A stretch of DNA of 63,364 bases from Candidatus Galligastranaerophilus intestinavium (GTDB lineage Bacteria; Cyanobacteriota; Vampirovibrionia; Gastranaerophilales; Gastranaerophilaceae). Location of the stretch: the NCBI GenBank assembly GCA_018716625.1, contig DVJQ01000002.1:1-63364 (forward strand). The letters run 5' to 3'. The translations under genes were made by a program, and so were the position numbers. The notes under the pieces are model-generated. The model did not search any database and was not told the DNA's origin. It saw nothing but the letters and a program-made list of their open reading frames with translations. Positions 25,858-33,869 of the stretch are shown here, one piece after another (position 1 is the stretch's first letter; each line of letters begins with the position of its first letter).

Positions 25858-28275
25858 ATGAATATAGAACCACTGTATTTAGTTAACAGTGACGTTTATG
25901 CCACAAACAACGTATCACAAGCAAGACAAGACAAAACACAAAACCCTATTTACGCTCAAAATGCCTTGCAAGAAGGTGATAGCGTAGAATTTAGTGCAAA
26001 TTATAATTCATCAGATACAAATTCCCTAAGAGAAGATTTTGAAAAAACAAAAGAAGAACAAGGTCTAATCGGAAAAGCCTGGGACGGAATTAAAAACCTG
26101 TTTAACCTTAAAACAGGCTCAGACAGCGTTGAAGAAACACTTGAAAAATACGAAAACGGTGAAATAACTCAAGAAGAAGCACAGTTGGCACTTGAAAAAT
26201 ATAAAAACGGACAAGAAATGTCTGTCGATGTTGTGTCAGATATTACATCAGGCATTGTTGCAGTAGGTGCAGCAGCGCTTGCACCCGTAACAGGAGGCGC
26301 TTCGCTTCTTGTTGCAGCTTCGGCAGGCGCAGTATCAAAAACTGCAATCAAGGCAACAGATGCTCTTGCAAACGGCAGAGAATATGAATTAAAAGATTTA
26401 GGATATGATATAATTACAGGTTCAATTAACGGAGCAATGGCACCTTTATCAAACGCTCTTGGCGGCGTTGCGGGTACAACGGTTGCAAAAACTCTCGGGC
26501 TTGAATCTGTGGAAGCTACCGCAAAAACTGCAGGAAAGGGAATATTAGCCAATCTTTTGGCAAAGGGAGGAGCAAGTTACGTCGCAAAAGAAGGAGCGCA
26601 ATCGGGTGCAAAAGTACTTTTTGCAAAAGCTCTTTCTTATGGCGCGGATATGGCGGTTGATGGGGCTTTATCCGGCGCTGCCGACGGTTTTTCACGTGCT
26701 TTAGGGGAAGGCAGAGTGGAAGATATTACCGATGACACGCTAAACGGCGCTTTAGGCGGACTCATTGCCTCACCTCTAATAGGCGGGGCAATGAGATTAA
26801 GCTTTAGCGGCGCTTCAGCCCTTGGCAAAAGCGTATTTAGTGAAGCTCAAGACGTATTAACAAATGGTGTACAAGACACTCTGGCAAAAGAGGCAACTCA
26901 ATCCAGCGTCATTTCTTTTAGCGCAATTGATGAGGCTCTTGAATATTTAAACAAAAGCACAAATCAAAATGCTCAAGTAGTTTTAGATGCTTACAACAGT
27001 GCTCTTAAAAAGGGTAAAAACGTAACGCTTGAGCAACTTCAAGGTGCAATTAATTTACTTGATAATCCTGAATTTGAAAATCAGATTGAAGAATATGCAG
27101 CAAATTTGGCAAAAAAATATGCGGATAAATCCGCTATATACGGCAGCATAGATGAAATGTTTGAGGTTTTAGGTATAAATTCAGATGTTGTATATGATGA
27201 AGTGCATAAATGTTTTAAGGCGCAAAGTGACTATGGCGCTGTTAGTATTCGCTCTAAAGGCGAAGGGTCAGTAGTTTCAAAAATAAGAAACAAAATTTTA
27301 AACTTAAAAAGCATTTTCCCGCAAAGCGAAAGCGCTGCTGGTTCAATGATTGGAGATGCGCATGGCATAAGAATTATCGCAGGAGTTTCAACTCTTGATG
27401 AAGATGACATAGCACAAATTGTAAAAAATTCGATAAGCAACCAAGATGACGCAGATTTATTCATAAAACAACTTTTGACAGGAGAAGGGGAAATACCGGC
27501 AGAAAAACTTGCAGACTTTGAAGCAGTTAAAAAAGAAGTTATTGAAAAAGCAAGAGAACTTCAAAGTGGCAAATTGGTAGAAAATCTCGCTCAAGCAATT
27601 GAAAATGACAAAGTAAATATTACGGAATTGCATAATTATTCAAGCAAAGACGGAATAGCATACTTTAGCGATAAACAAGTCGACAAACTTCAAGAAGCAT
27701 ACAAAAATTGGTACGAAAAAATGCTTGAAATAGCCAAAAACAGTCCTGAAAAGTCAGATTATACAATTATTGAAAAGAACAATCTAATATGTCTGCAAGA
27801 TAAAAACGGTTATATTTTTAATCCGAGTATGCTTATAGAAACTGTTTCCAAAGACCCAAGCGCAACAAAGGCTTCAGGCTACACTGCAGCACAAATGAAC
27901 GTAATTACAAAAGACGGTATCCAAGAAGAATTCCAATACAGAGGCATTTTAGCGGATGAATTCTCAGAGCTTGAGCACTTAAACTATGATGTTAAAGCAA
28001 ACAAGGATACAGTCGCAGGTGTACAATATGACAGCATAAGAAATATTTATAAAAAGTATAACTCAAAAGAGTTTAAAGAAGCTTACAACAAATATTTAAG
28101 TGATACTTATAAAGCATACAGAAGCCAAGAGTTGGGTCTTGCAACTAAATTACCTGATATAAAAGACTATCTGAGCGATATGCTAGAGGAAGACGAAATG
28201 CAAATAATTTCTCGCGACGGACTTAAAAAACTTTATGATTTAACCCACTCGTTAGACAAAAACTTGGCAGCCTGA
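25858..28275 (+). CDS. Multidomain protein with divergent RelA/SpoT-like synthetase domain
   Basis: An 805-residue protein. Residues 1-50 carry the local N-terminal signature (MNIEPLYLVNSDVY, then VEFSANYN). Residues about 125-320 are Gly/Ala-rich and hydrophobic, suggesting membrane insertion. The C-terminal half fits a RelA/SpoT nucleotidyltransferase: SIRSKGEG (R465, K467), K475, GDAHGIRII (D500, R505), GYTAAQ (Y675), EEFQYR (E691, Q693, R695) and EHLNYDVK (H707, Y710). Gln679 replaces the usual His after the Tyr, and about 170 residues are inserted between D500 and Y675. It may make (p)ppGpp-like alarmones or pyrophosphorylate another target. A strong AGAGAAG site and a 136-residue downstream gene complete the unit. 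Confidence 0.62.
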   Translation: MNIEPLYLVNSDVYATNNVSQARQDKTQNPIYAQNALQEGDSVEFSANYNSSDTNSLREDFEKTKEEQGLIGKAWDGIKNLFNLKTGSDSVEETLEKYENGEITQEEAQLALEKYKNGQEMSVDVVSDITSGIVAVGAAALAPVTGGASLLVAASAGAVSKTAIKATDALANGREYELKDLGYDIITGSINGAMAPLSNALGGVAGTTVAKTLGLESVEATAKTAGKGILANLLAKGGASYVAKEGAQSGAKVLFAKALSYGADMAVDGALSGAADGFSRALGEGRVEDITDDTLNGALGGLIASPLIGGAMRLSFSGASALGKSVFSEAQDVLTNGVQDTLAKEATQSSVISFSAIDEALEYLNKSTNQNAQVVLDAYNSALKKGKNVTLEQLQGAINLLDNPEFENQIEEYAANLAKKYADKSAIYGSIDEMFEVLGINSDVVYDEVHKCFKAQSDYGAVSIRSKGEGSVVSKIRNKILNLKSIFPQSESAAGSMIGDAHGIRIIAGVSTLDEDDIAQIVKNSISNQDDADLFIKQLLTGEGEIPAEKLADFEAVKKEVIEKARELQSGKLVENLAQAIENDKVNITELHNYSSKDGIAYFSDKQVDKLQEAYKNWYEKMLEIAKNSPEKSDYTIIEKNNLICLQDKNGYIFNPSMLIETVSKDPSATKASGYTAAQMNVITKDGIQEEFQYRGILADEFSELEHLNYDVKANKDTVAGVQYDSIRNIYKKYNSKEFKEAYNKYLSDTYKAYRSQELGLATKLPDIKDYLSDMLEEDEMQIISRDGLKKLYDLTHSLDKNLAA

Positions 28276-28295
28276 TAAAATAATGAAGGAGAAAT

Positions 28296-28706
28296 ATGAA
28301 CATAAGCACAAAGTATAATTTTAAAAACGAAACAAATTTTTCAAAGGCGACGGTTGATGAGATGAATTTTGAGCAAATACAAAAAAACACTGTAGAAAAA
28401 CTCTACTGCAGGGCACAAAGAGAAGTTTGCGATTGGGGAAGTTTTTCAAAAGTAAGCGAAGAATTTAGCGAACCTGACGGCAAAAAAATTTTCAAACTCT
28501 ACATCACGCCATCTCCTGATAATAAAAAACCGACAACAAGAATTCTGCAAATGAGCGCAGAATCTCCTTTTAGCACAACATTTTTCAGTGCCGATATTTT
28601 AAGGGGCACAAAAGATGATATTTTAAAATTTTTATCTGATGAAAATAATTTAAAACAAATTTCAGGCTATGCAGCTTTACTATCCCAAAGAATAGATCAA
28701 GAATAA
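28296..28706 (+). CDS. Small partner of the RelA/SpoT-like protein (hypothetical)
   Basis: An unrecognised 136-residue soluble protein that starts 20 nt after the RelA/SpoT-like gene, behind an ideal AAGGAG site, so the two are cotranscribed. Its start (MNISTKYNFKNETNFSK) resembles the shared N-terminal signature. The middle looks like a small alpha/beta domain (KIFKLYITPSPDNKKPTTRI). By position it could be a chaperone, immunity protein or antitoxin for its neighbour; nothing in the sequence proves any of these. Confidence 0.75.
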   Translation: MNISTKYNFKNETNFSKATVDEMNFEQIQKNTVEKLYCRAQREVCDWGSFSKVSEEFSEPDGKKIFKLYITPSPDNKKPTTRILQMSAESPFSTTFFSADILRGTKDDILKFLSDENNLKQISGYAALLSQRIDQE

Positions 28707-28764
28707 AAAAGACTTGAAATATACTTAATTTTAGTGTATAAAAGTTAAGTCACCAAGGACAAAT

Positions 28765-28993
28765 TGACAATTAAATAAGGTTTATTCAGGTAAGGTTTCG
28801 CCCTGTCGGCAAGGCTCTCGCCTTCCCGTTCGGGCTCACACACCTTGGCACAATCGAATTTTTTTGAAAAAAACAAATTTTTACAAAAAAATTTATCTTG
28901 TGTGCACAAGTAACTCCTTTGCGAAGCAAACGTGGCTTGTCCACAATGACCAATTGAGTTACGATAAAGATTGACAATTAAATAAGGTTTATT
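28765..28993 (+). repeat. Direct repeat and inverted tRNA fragment upstream of tRNA-Gly
   Basis: A 23-bp sequence (TTGACAATTAAATAAGGTTT plus ATT) occurs identically at 28765-28787 and 28971-28993, the second copy ending 4 nt before tRNA-Gly. Between them, 28949-28962 is a 14-bp inverted copy of the tRNA-Gly D-arm (29004-29017). The rest of 28788-28948 holds GC-rich short inverted repeats and no credible gene. Confidence 0.85.
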
Positions 28994-28997
28994 TGGT

Positions 28998-29070
28998 GCG
29001 GAAGTAACTCAATTGGTAGAGTCCCTGCCTTCCAAGCAGGTTGTTGCGAGTTCGAGCCTCGTCTTCCGCT
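28998..29070 (+). tRNA. tRNA-Gly (anticodon TCC)
   Basis: The acceptor strands GCGGAAG and CTTCCGC pair perfectly. The anticodon stem CCTGC/GCAGG encloses CTTCCAA, giving anticodon TCC. The T arm GCGAG/CTCGT-like stem encloses TTCGAGC. The discriminator is T and no CCA is encoded, unlike the tRNA-Glu of this window. Confidence 0.95.
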
Positions 29071-29076
29071 GACTAA

Positions 29077-29103
29077 AAGACTCCCTTTTCGGGAGTCTTT
29101 TTT
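29077..29103 (+). terminator. Rho-independent terminator after tRNA-Gly
   Basis: AAAGACTCCC pairs with GGGAGTCTTT around TTTTC and is followed by a T-run. It ends the tRNA-Gly transcript. Confidence 0.9.
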
Positions 29104-29174
29104 AATCTCAAAATTACAAATTCCGGCACGCAAAATGTAATCGACGGTCAAAATTTACATTTCTTAAACCTTCG

Positions 29175-29201
29175 GGCAACTTTTTTTATTTATGTGTTTT
29201 A
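29175..29201 (+). promoter_or_regulatory. Recurring element GGCAAC-N15-GTTTTA
   Basis: GGCAAC (29175-29180) and GTTTTA (29196-29201) are 15 nt apart. The 18-mer from GGCAAC through ATTTA is identical to that upstream of the gene at 48807. The start codon follows 11 nt later without a ribosome-binding site. Confidence 0.5.
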
Positions 29202-29212
29202 AAACTCTTGCT

Positions 29213-30691
29213 ATGAAAATAAATTTTACTATTCAACAAAATCAAATCAAAAAAACAAATCTGCAATCAAGAAAATTTGCAACTACACCACTTAAATATG
29301 AAAAAGACAGCTTTAGTTTTGGTGCCAGCTCACAAACAAGGGCAAAAAACATCACAGAAGACACCGAAAAATACAAAGCAAAACTTCAAACAAACCCCGA
29401 AGTCGCTTTTTTGTATGATCCAAAATTAACTGTTAAAGAAAAAGAGCAAATGGCAAGCGAAAAACCTTACTTGGAAAGCACTTTTTCACTTGCAAAAACA
29501 TTGGGTCTGAAATCTTATTTGCCTGTTGTCAAATGGATGAATGAGGGCAAATTAGATTATGATTTAATACCCAGAACGCTTCTCTCAAGCGGATACATTG
29601 ACACACAAACAGAGCAAAACTCAGACTTTATAAATCAAATTCAAGAAAAGCTCCCGCACTGTACATCGCCAAAACAAATGCAATTTGACTTTAACATAAC
29701 AGACGGCGCACTTATAAGAATGCTGCAAGAAGGCGATTTAAAACCGCTTGAAGCGACATATAAAAGGGGCGAAACTATAGATTCGTTTATTTTTGATTTA
29801 GAAGATGAAACAAATAGCGCAACGCTTAGCGAACACACAAAACTAAACCCTGTACCGTCGGAAAAATATTACAAAAAAAGAGTAACCAACGGAAATATTA
29901 AACCGATTTATGTTCCTGTGACATATCTTGCAAGACTCGGATATTCAAGCGCGGTTAATCTGGCACAAATGCTAAAAACAGGCGCACTGCCGGGAATTTA
30001 TGAAAAAGTTCAAACTCCACAAGGTCCAAAAATAAGAGCTATGGTTGATATTGCTCCGTATTCAGAGTCTGAAATGAAACTAAACGCCATTAGAAACGGC
30101 AGCAAAAACATAATCTCAACATCTGACTTGGCAAAAAAATTGAACATAAGGAAATCAGAAGTAGATGAAGCATTGAAAAACGGTGAATTAGAGATAATCA
30201 AAGAATACATTTTCCCTGATGATGCCAAAAAAGTGCTTGTTAACCTTGCAGACAATAAAACAAAAGATTTTGCAGACAAAAAAATATTTGAAAATAAAAT
30301 TCTGCAAGAACAAAGAAGAAGAAACGCAAAAACAAAAAGAGCCGAAAATGCGCGTGCATACGCACCTGTTTACTCTCTCAGAATGGAAATTGTCTGGGCG
30401 TTGTGTCCCAATACAAGAATTGCTGCTTCAAAAGAAGCACAAAATGACGGTCGTTTGTGCAGGATAATTGCAAAAGACGCAAATGCGGAAGAATTAACGG
30501 AAAAAGAAGAAATTGCTTTAAATTCATACAGAAAACGCTATTGGCAAAGTGCGGGCACTCAAGAATACGAAGCAGCCCATAAAAAAGCAAAAGAGTATAT
30601 GGAAATATATAAAACTCAAGGAATTGAAGCAATAGATGACCCAAGGATAAAGGCTATAATTGAAAGATTTAAAAGTACACAACAGTCGTAA
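29213..30691 (+). CDS. Protein with repeated excisionase-like helix-turn-helix units
   Basis: An unrecognised 492-residue protein. The N-terminus has the local signature (MKINFTIQQNQ, then DSFSFGASS at about 40). Three segments follow a helix-turn-helix plus wing pattern like MerR/Xis domains: FNITDGALIRMLQEGDLKPL, PVTYLARLGYSSAVNLAQML...GALPGI, and STSDLAKKLNIRKSEVDEAL...GELEII. The C-terminal 120 residues are highly charged and helical. It may bind DNA, or the fold may be used otherwise. The ATG at 29213 is chosen because the conserved signature starts there; an upstream start lies within the promoter element. Confidence 0.68.
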   Translation: MKINFTIQQNQIKKTNLQSRKFATTPLKYEKDSFSFGASSQTRAKNITEDTEKYKAKLQTNPEVAFLYDPKLTVKEKEQMASEKPYLESTFSLAKTLGLKSYLPVVKWMNEGKLDYDLIPRTLLSSGYIDTQTEQNSDFINQIQEKLPHCTSPKQMQFDFNITDGALIRMLQEGDLKPLEATYKRGETIDSFIFDLEDETNSATLSEHTKLNPVPSEKYYKKRVTNGNIKPIYVPVTYLARLGYSSAVNLAQMLKTGALPGIYEKVQTPQGPKIRAMVDIAPYSESEMKLNAIRNGSKNIISTSDLAKKLNIRKSEVDEALKNGELEIIKEYIFPDDAKKVLVNLADNKTKDFADKKIFENKILQEQRRRNAKTKRAENARAYAPVYSLRMEIVWALCPNTRIAASKEAQNDGRLCRIIAKDANAEELTEKEEIALNSYRKRYWQSAGTQEYEAAHKKAKEYMEIYKTQGIEAIDDPRIKAIIERFKSTQQS

Positions 30692-30745
30692 TTCTCTACT
30701 CTTTTTGTATGAAAAAAATTTTTACAAGCAAGCTATAATATTCTT

Positions 30746-33700
30746 ATGTTACAGGAAGCTCAAAAAGTTATAGCAGGCGCTTTTAATACAAGTTTTATTA
30801 AAAAACTTGCACAGTATTTGCACGACTGCGTAAGAGAAGAAGTCAAAAGTTCAACTTTTCGCAACCTGAAAGAGGACAAAGAAAATAAATGGGTCTTTTT
30901 GGACGGAGAGGAAAAGCTTTTTACAAATTTTGATCAGGAACTATTGCTTGAGGGTTCAAACAGCTATTTAACCGAGCTTATGATTCAAAGCGATATGAAC
31001 GCAAAAGAAAAGTATTTAATTTACGGCTATCTTTTTCTTGTGGGCAAAAATTCAAAAGCGAGAAAAAATAACCAATTTTTAACCCCGCTTTTATACGTAC
31101 CCTGTAAGCTTGAAAGACGCGGAGTAAATATTGTCCTTACCGCACAAGAGGATATTTTATCCCTCAACACCGGAGCTTTGGCACAGCTTATGAAACGCGA
31201 CGACGAGCAAGAAGCGGACGCTATGCTCTCGGGGCTTTTGGATGTCGTGCCTGAGCTACCCTTAACATCGGAAAATCTTGAAATATTTTTAACCACTCTA
31301 AAATCGCTAATCCCTGAAATAGAGATTGAAACAGCCCCTGTTGAAGATATAAAACAGGATTTTGAGGACTTTTATTCAAGGGAAAATCTTGAAAAAGCCC
31401 TTGAGGATGGGGATTTTGATTTTGATGCAATTGATGAAATTGCAAAACGCCCTCGCGTAAAAGTGGAAAAACTTACTCTGCAAAGGAAAAGCGCCGTAAT
31501 TTTAACAAAACGCCCAAGCATAACGGCAGGAGTTTTGCACGAATTAACTCAAATTGCCGAAAAGCCGCAAGGAGTATATCGTGAAACGGTGCTTGAGGTC
31601 ATAAACCACGAGTATTTACTGCAAAAGGGCAAAGTTGCAAACGAAAAGCTCGAACAAAAAGAGATAAAAGACTTTTTTCCCATAACTCCACTGTCATTGA
31701 GCGATTCGCAAGAAGATGTTATTAAAAAAATCGAAGAAAATAATTTCTTGGCAGTATACGGCCCGCCGGGGACAGGAAAGTCACAAACCATTGTAAACCT
31801 TGTATCTCACTTGATAGCAAACGGTAAAAGCGTTCTTGTTGCCTCTCGCATGGACAAAGCCGTTGATGTTGTCGCTCAGCGCTTAAACTCGCTAAATGCT
31901 CCATACCTTGCACTTAGGGCGGGCAGAGCCAACTATCAAAAAATGCTCAATTTTAAACTTGAAGATTTACTTTCAAATAAAGTCGATTTAGACAGCGGCT
32001 ACCAAGACGCCGTTATGGCAGAGCCTGATGATATGAAAAATTTGTGCGACGAAATAGTAAGGCTTGAGGAAGGCGCACAAAAGATTTTTTCTCTTGAAAA
32101 GCAATACAGTGAAGCATATGAAGAACAAAAAGAAACAAAAGAGGCAATAGGCGAGTGCGAAGTGATTAAAAACGCGCTTAGCCTTGAGGAAGTTAACCAA
32201 ACCAAAAAGCTGCTCAAAGAGCTTGAAAAGTATGAAAACAAACACAAAAAAAATATTTTGGACAAAATTTTCGAGGGAATAAAATTAAATAAAATTAAAA
32301 AGATTTTAAATCTTAAAGGAAAAATAAAAGCCTCCGAATTGTCGCAAAGACTGGCGCTGGAACTTGATTTAGAGCTTTTAAACGCAAAACTGCGAAAAAT
32401 TGAAAATAACATATATAAAATCGGCAATTTGCACCAAATTTTAAAGAAAATTAAAAGCTTGAGAAAAAAACAACAAAAACTCGCGGTAGACATTCTGAAA
32501 AACAAACGCAGAACCGCATTAAAGAATATTTTATGTGACCAGCAAAAACGCCAAAGACTTATGATACACTCAAAGTCGCTTGTTTCAAGAAAATTAAATC
32601 AACAAAACAGACTGCTTGAAAAAGAGGACTTTAAGCCGCTTTTAGCCGCTTTTCCATGCTGGTGCGTAACAACTTATGCAATTTCTAATTCTCTGCCCCT
32701 AAAACCCGCGTTGTTTGATGTCGTAATACTGGATGAAGCATCGCAATGCGACATAGCAAGCTGTTTTCCCATACTTTTCAGAGCCAAAAAGGCTGTAATT
32801 GTGGGCGATGACAAACAACTGCCTCACCTGTCTTTTTTAGAGAAGGCAAAAGAACAATCATTTTTAAACCAATACAACATAGAGGACCGCTATCAGCTGC
32901 TTTGGCGCTTTAGGACAAATTCAATGTTTGATGTTGCAAACTATTATTCAACAACACCAACCCTTTTAGACGAACATTTCCGCTCACCAAAGCCTATTAT
33001 CGAATTTTCAAACAGAGAATTTTACGGCGGCAGAATAAAAGTCATGAAACCTTATTTTGACGATGTTTCACCTGTTGAACTTGTTGAAGTTAAAGAAGCA
33101 AAAGTAGACACCGACATTACAAGGAATCAAGCCGAGTGCGAGGCTATTATTAAAAAAGTTCAGGATATAATTTATGAAAACGAGAAAAATCCTGACTTAG
33201 AACCTGTTTCGATAGGTATAATTTCTCCCTTCAGGGGTCAGGTAGAGTTAATTAAAAAAGCTGTTTTAAGGGTTTTTTCTCAGGAAACAATACAGCAACA
33301 CCAAATTGAAATAGGCACAGCGCATACTTTCCAAGGTGATGAAAGAGATGTAATGCTTATGTCATGGGCAATTGCGGTAAATTCACACTCGCAAAGCCTT
33401 ATGTTTTTGCAAAAACCCAATCTTTTCAATGTTGCGATTACTCGTGCAAGAAAAAGACTTATAAACTTTATCTCTAAGCCTGTAAACGAGCTTCCTGAAG
33501 GACTTTTAAGGGATTATCTCGAGTTTGTACAATCTCAGGATAAAGTTATTGCCTCAAGAAAAAATGTATTTAAAAATACGTTTGAAAAAGAAGTTTTTGA
33601 AGTTATAAACGACGAGTTTACAACACATAAAGTCCGCGCAGGAGTAGATTTTGCAGGCATTAACGCCGATATTATGATTGACGACAAATTAATTGTTGAA

Positions 33701-33865
33701 ATAGACGGAGTTTTGGACGAATTTACACAAAATGTAAAAGAAACCAAAAAACAAGCCATAATGGAGCGTTTGGGTTATGAAGTCGTGCACGTAACAAAAC
33801 GCGAATGGGGCTTGAGTAAAGACGCCGCTCTTGATAGAATAAGGTCATCACTGGTACAAAGTTAG
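30746..33865 (+). CDS. UPF1-type superfamily 1 helicase with C-terminal nuclease-like domain
   Basis: A 1039-residue protein. The N-terminal 330 residues are unassigned. The SF1 motor carries Walker A GPPGTGKSQ (339-347), Walker B DEAS (663-666) and later motifs VGDDKQLPHL, IGTAHTFQGDERDVMLMSW and NVAITRARKRL. A long coiled-coil insertion (about 430-630) splits the motor. The last 90 residues fit a PD-(D/E)XK/DUF559-like nuclease (GVDFAGINADIMIDDKLIVE, E985-x-D987, then a late Lys/Arg). Such fusions occur in antiviral helicase-nuclease systems as well as in repair. TATAAT ends 6 nt before the ATG (leaderless). mutS2 follows 4 nt later. Confidence 0.82.
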   Translation: MLQEAQKVIAGAFNTSFIKKLAQYLHDCVREEVKSSTFRNLKEDKENKWVFLDGEEKLFTNFDQELLLEGSNSYLTELMIQSDMNAKEKYLIYGYLFLVGKNSKARKNNQFLTPLLYVPCKLERRGVNIVLTAQEDILSLNTGALAQLMKRDDEQEADAMLSGLLDVVPELPLTSENLEIFLTTLKSLIPEIEIETAPVEDIKQDFEDFYSRENLEKALEDGDFDFDAIDEIAKRPRVKVEKLTLQRKSAVILTKRPSITAGVLHELTQIAEKPQGVYRETVLEVINHEYLLQKGKVANEKLEQKEIKDFFPITPLSLSDSQEDVIKKIEENNFLAVYGPPGTGKSQTIVNLVSHLIANGKSVLVASRMDKAVDVVAQRLNSLNAPYLALRAGRANYQKMLNFKLEDLLSNKVDLDSGYQDAVMAEPDDMKNLCDEIVRLEEGAQKIFSLEKQYSEAYEEQKETKEAIGECEVIKNALSLEEVNQTKKLLKELEKYENKHKKNILDKIFEGIKLNKIKKILNLKGKIKASELSQRLALELDLELLNAKLRKIENNIYKIGNLHQILKKIKSLRKKQQKLAVDILKNKRRTALKNILCDQQKRQRLMIHSKSLVSRKLNQQNRLLEKEDFKPLLAAFPCWCVTTYAISNSLPLKPALFDVVILDEASQCDIASCFPILFRAKKAVIVGDDKQLPHLSFLEKAKEQSFLNQYNIEDRYQLLWRFRTNSMFDVANYYSTTPTLLDEHFRSPKPIIEFSNREFYGGRIKVMKPYFDDVSPVELVEVKEAKVDTDITRNQAECEAIIKKVQDIIYENEKNPDLEPVSIGIISPFRGQVELIKKAVLRVFSQETIQQHQIEIGTAHTFQGDERDVMLMSWAIAVNSHSQSLMFLQKPNLFNVAITRARKRLINFISKPVNELPEGLLRDYLEFVQSQDKVIASRKNVFKNTFEKEVFEVINDEFTTHKVRAGVDFAGINADIMIDDKLIVEIDGVLDEFTQNVKETKKQAIMERLGYEVVHVTKREWGLSKDAALDRIRSSLVQS

Positions 33866-33869
33866 AAAA

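Noticed and set aside
25858-28275. Housekeeping Rel/SpoT bifunctional enzyme
   Set aside because: There is no HD hydrolase, TGS or ACT domain, and the N-terminal half is hydrophobic and lineage-specific.
28786-28977. Minus-strand 63-codon frame upstream of tRNA-Gly
   Set aside because: It spans the repeat-rich segment, has no ribosome-binding site and its composition is unlike neighbouring proteins.
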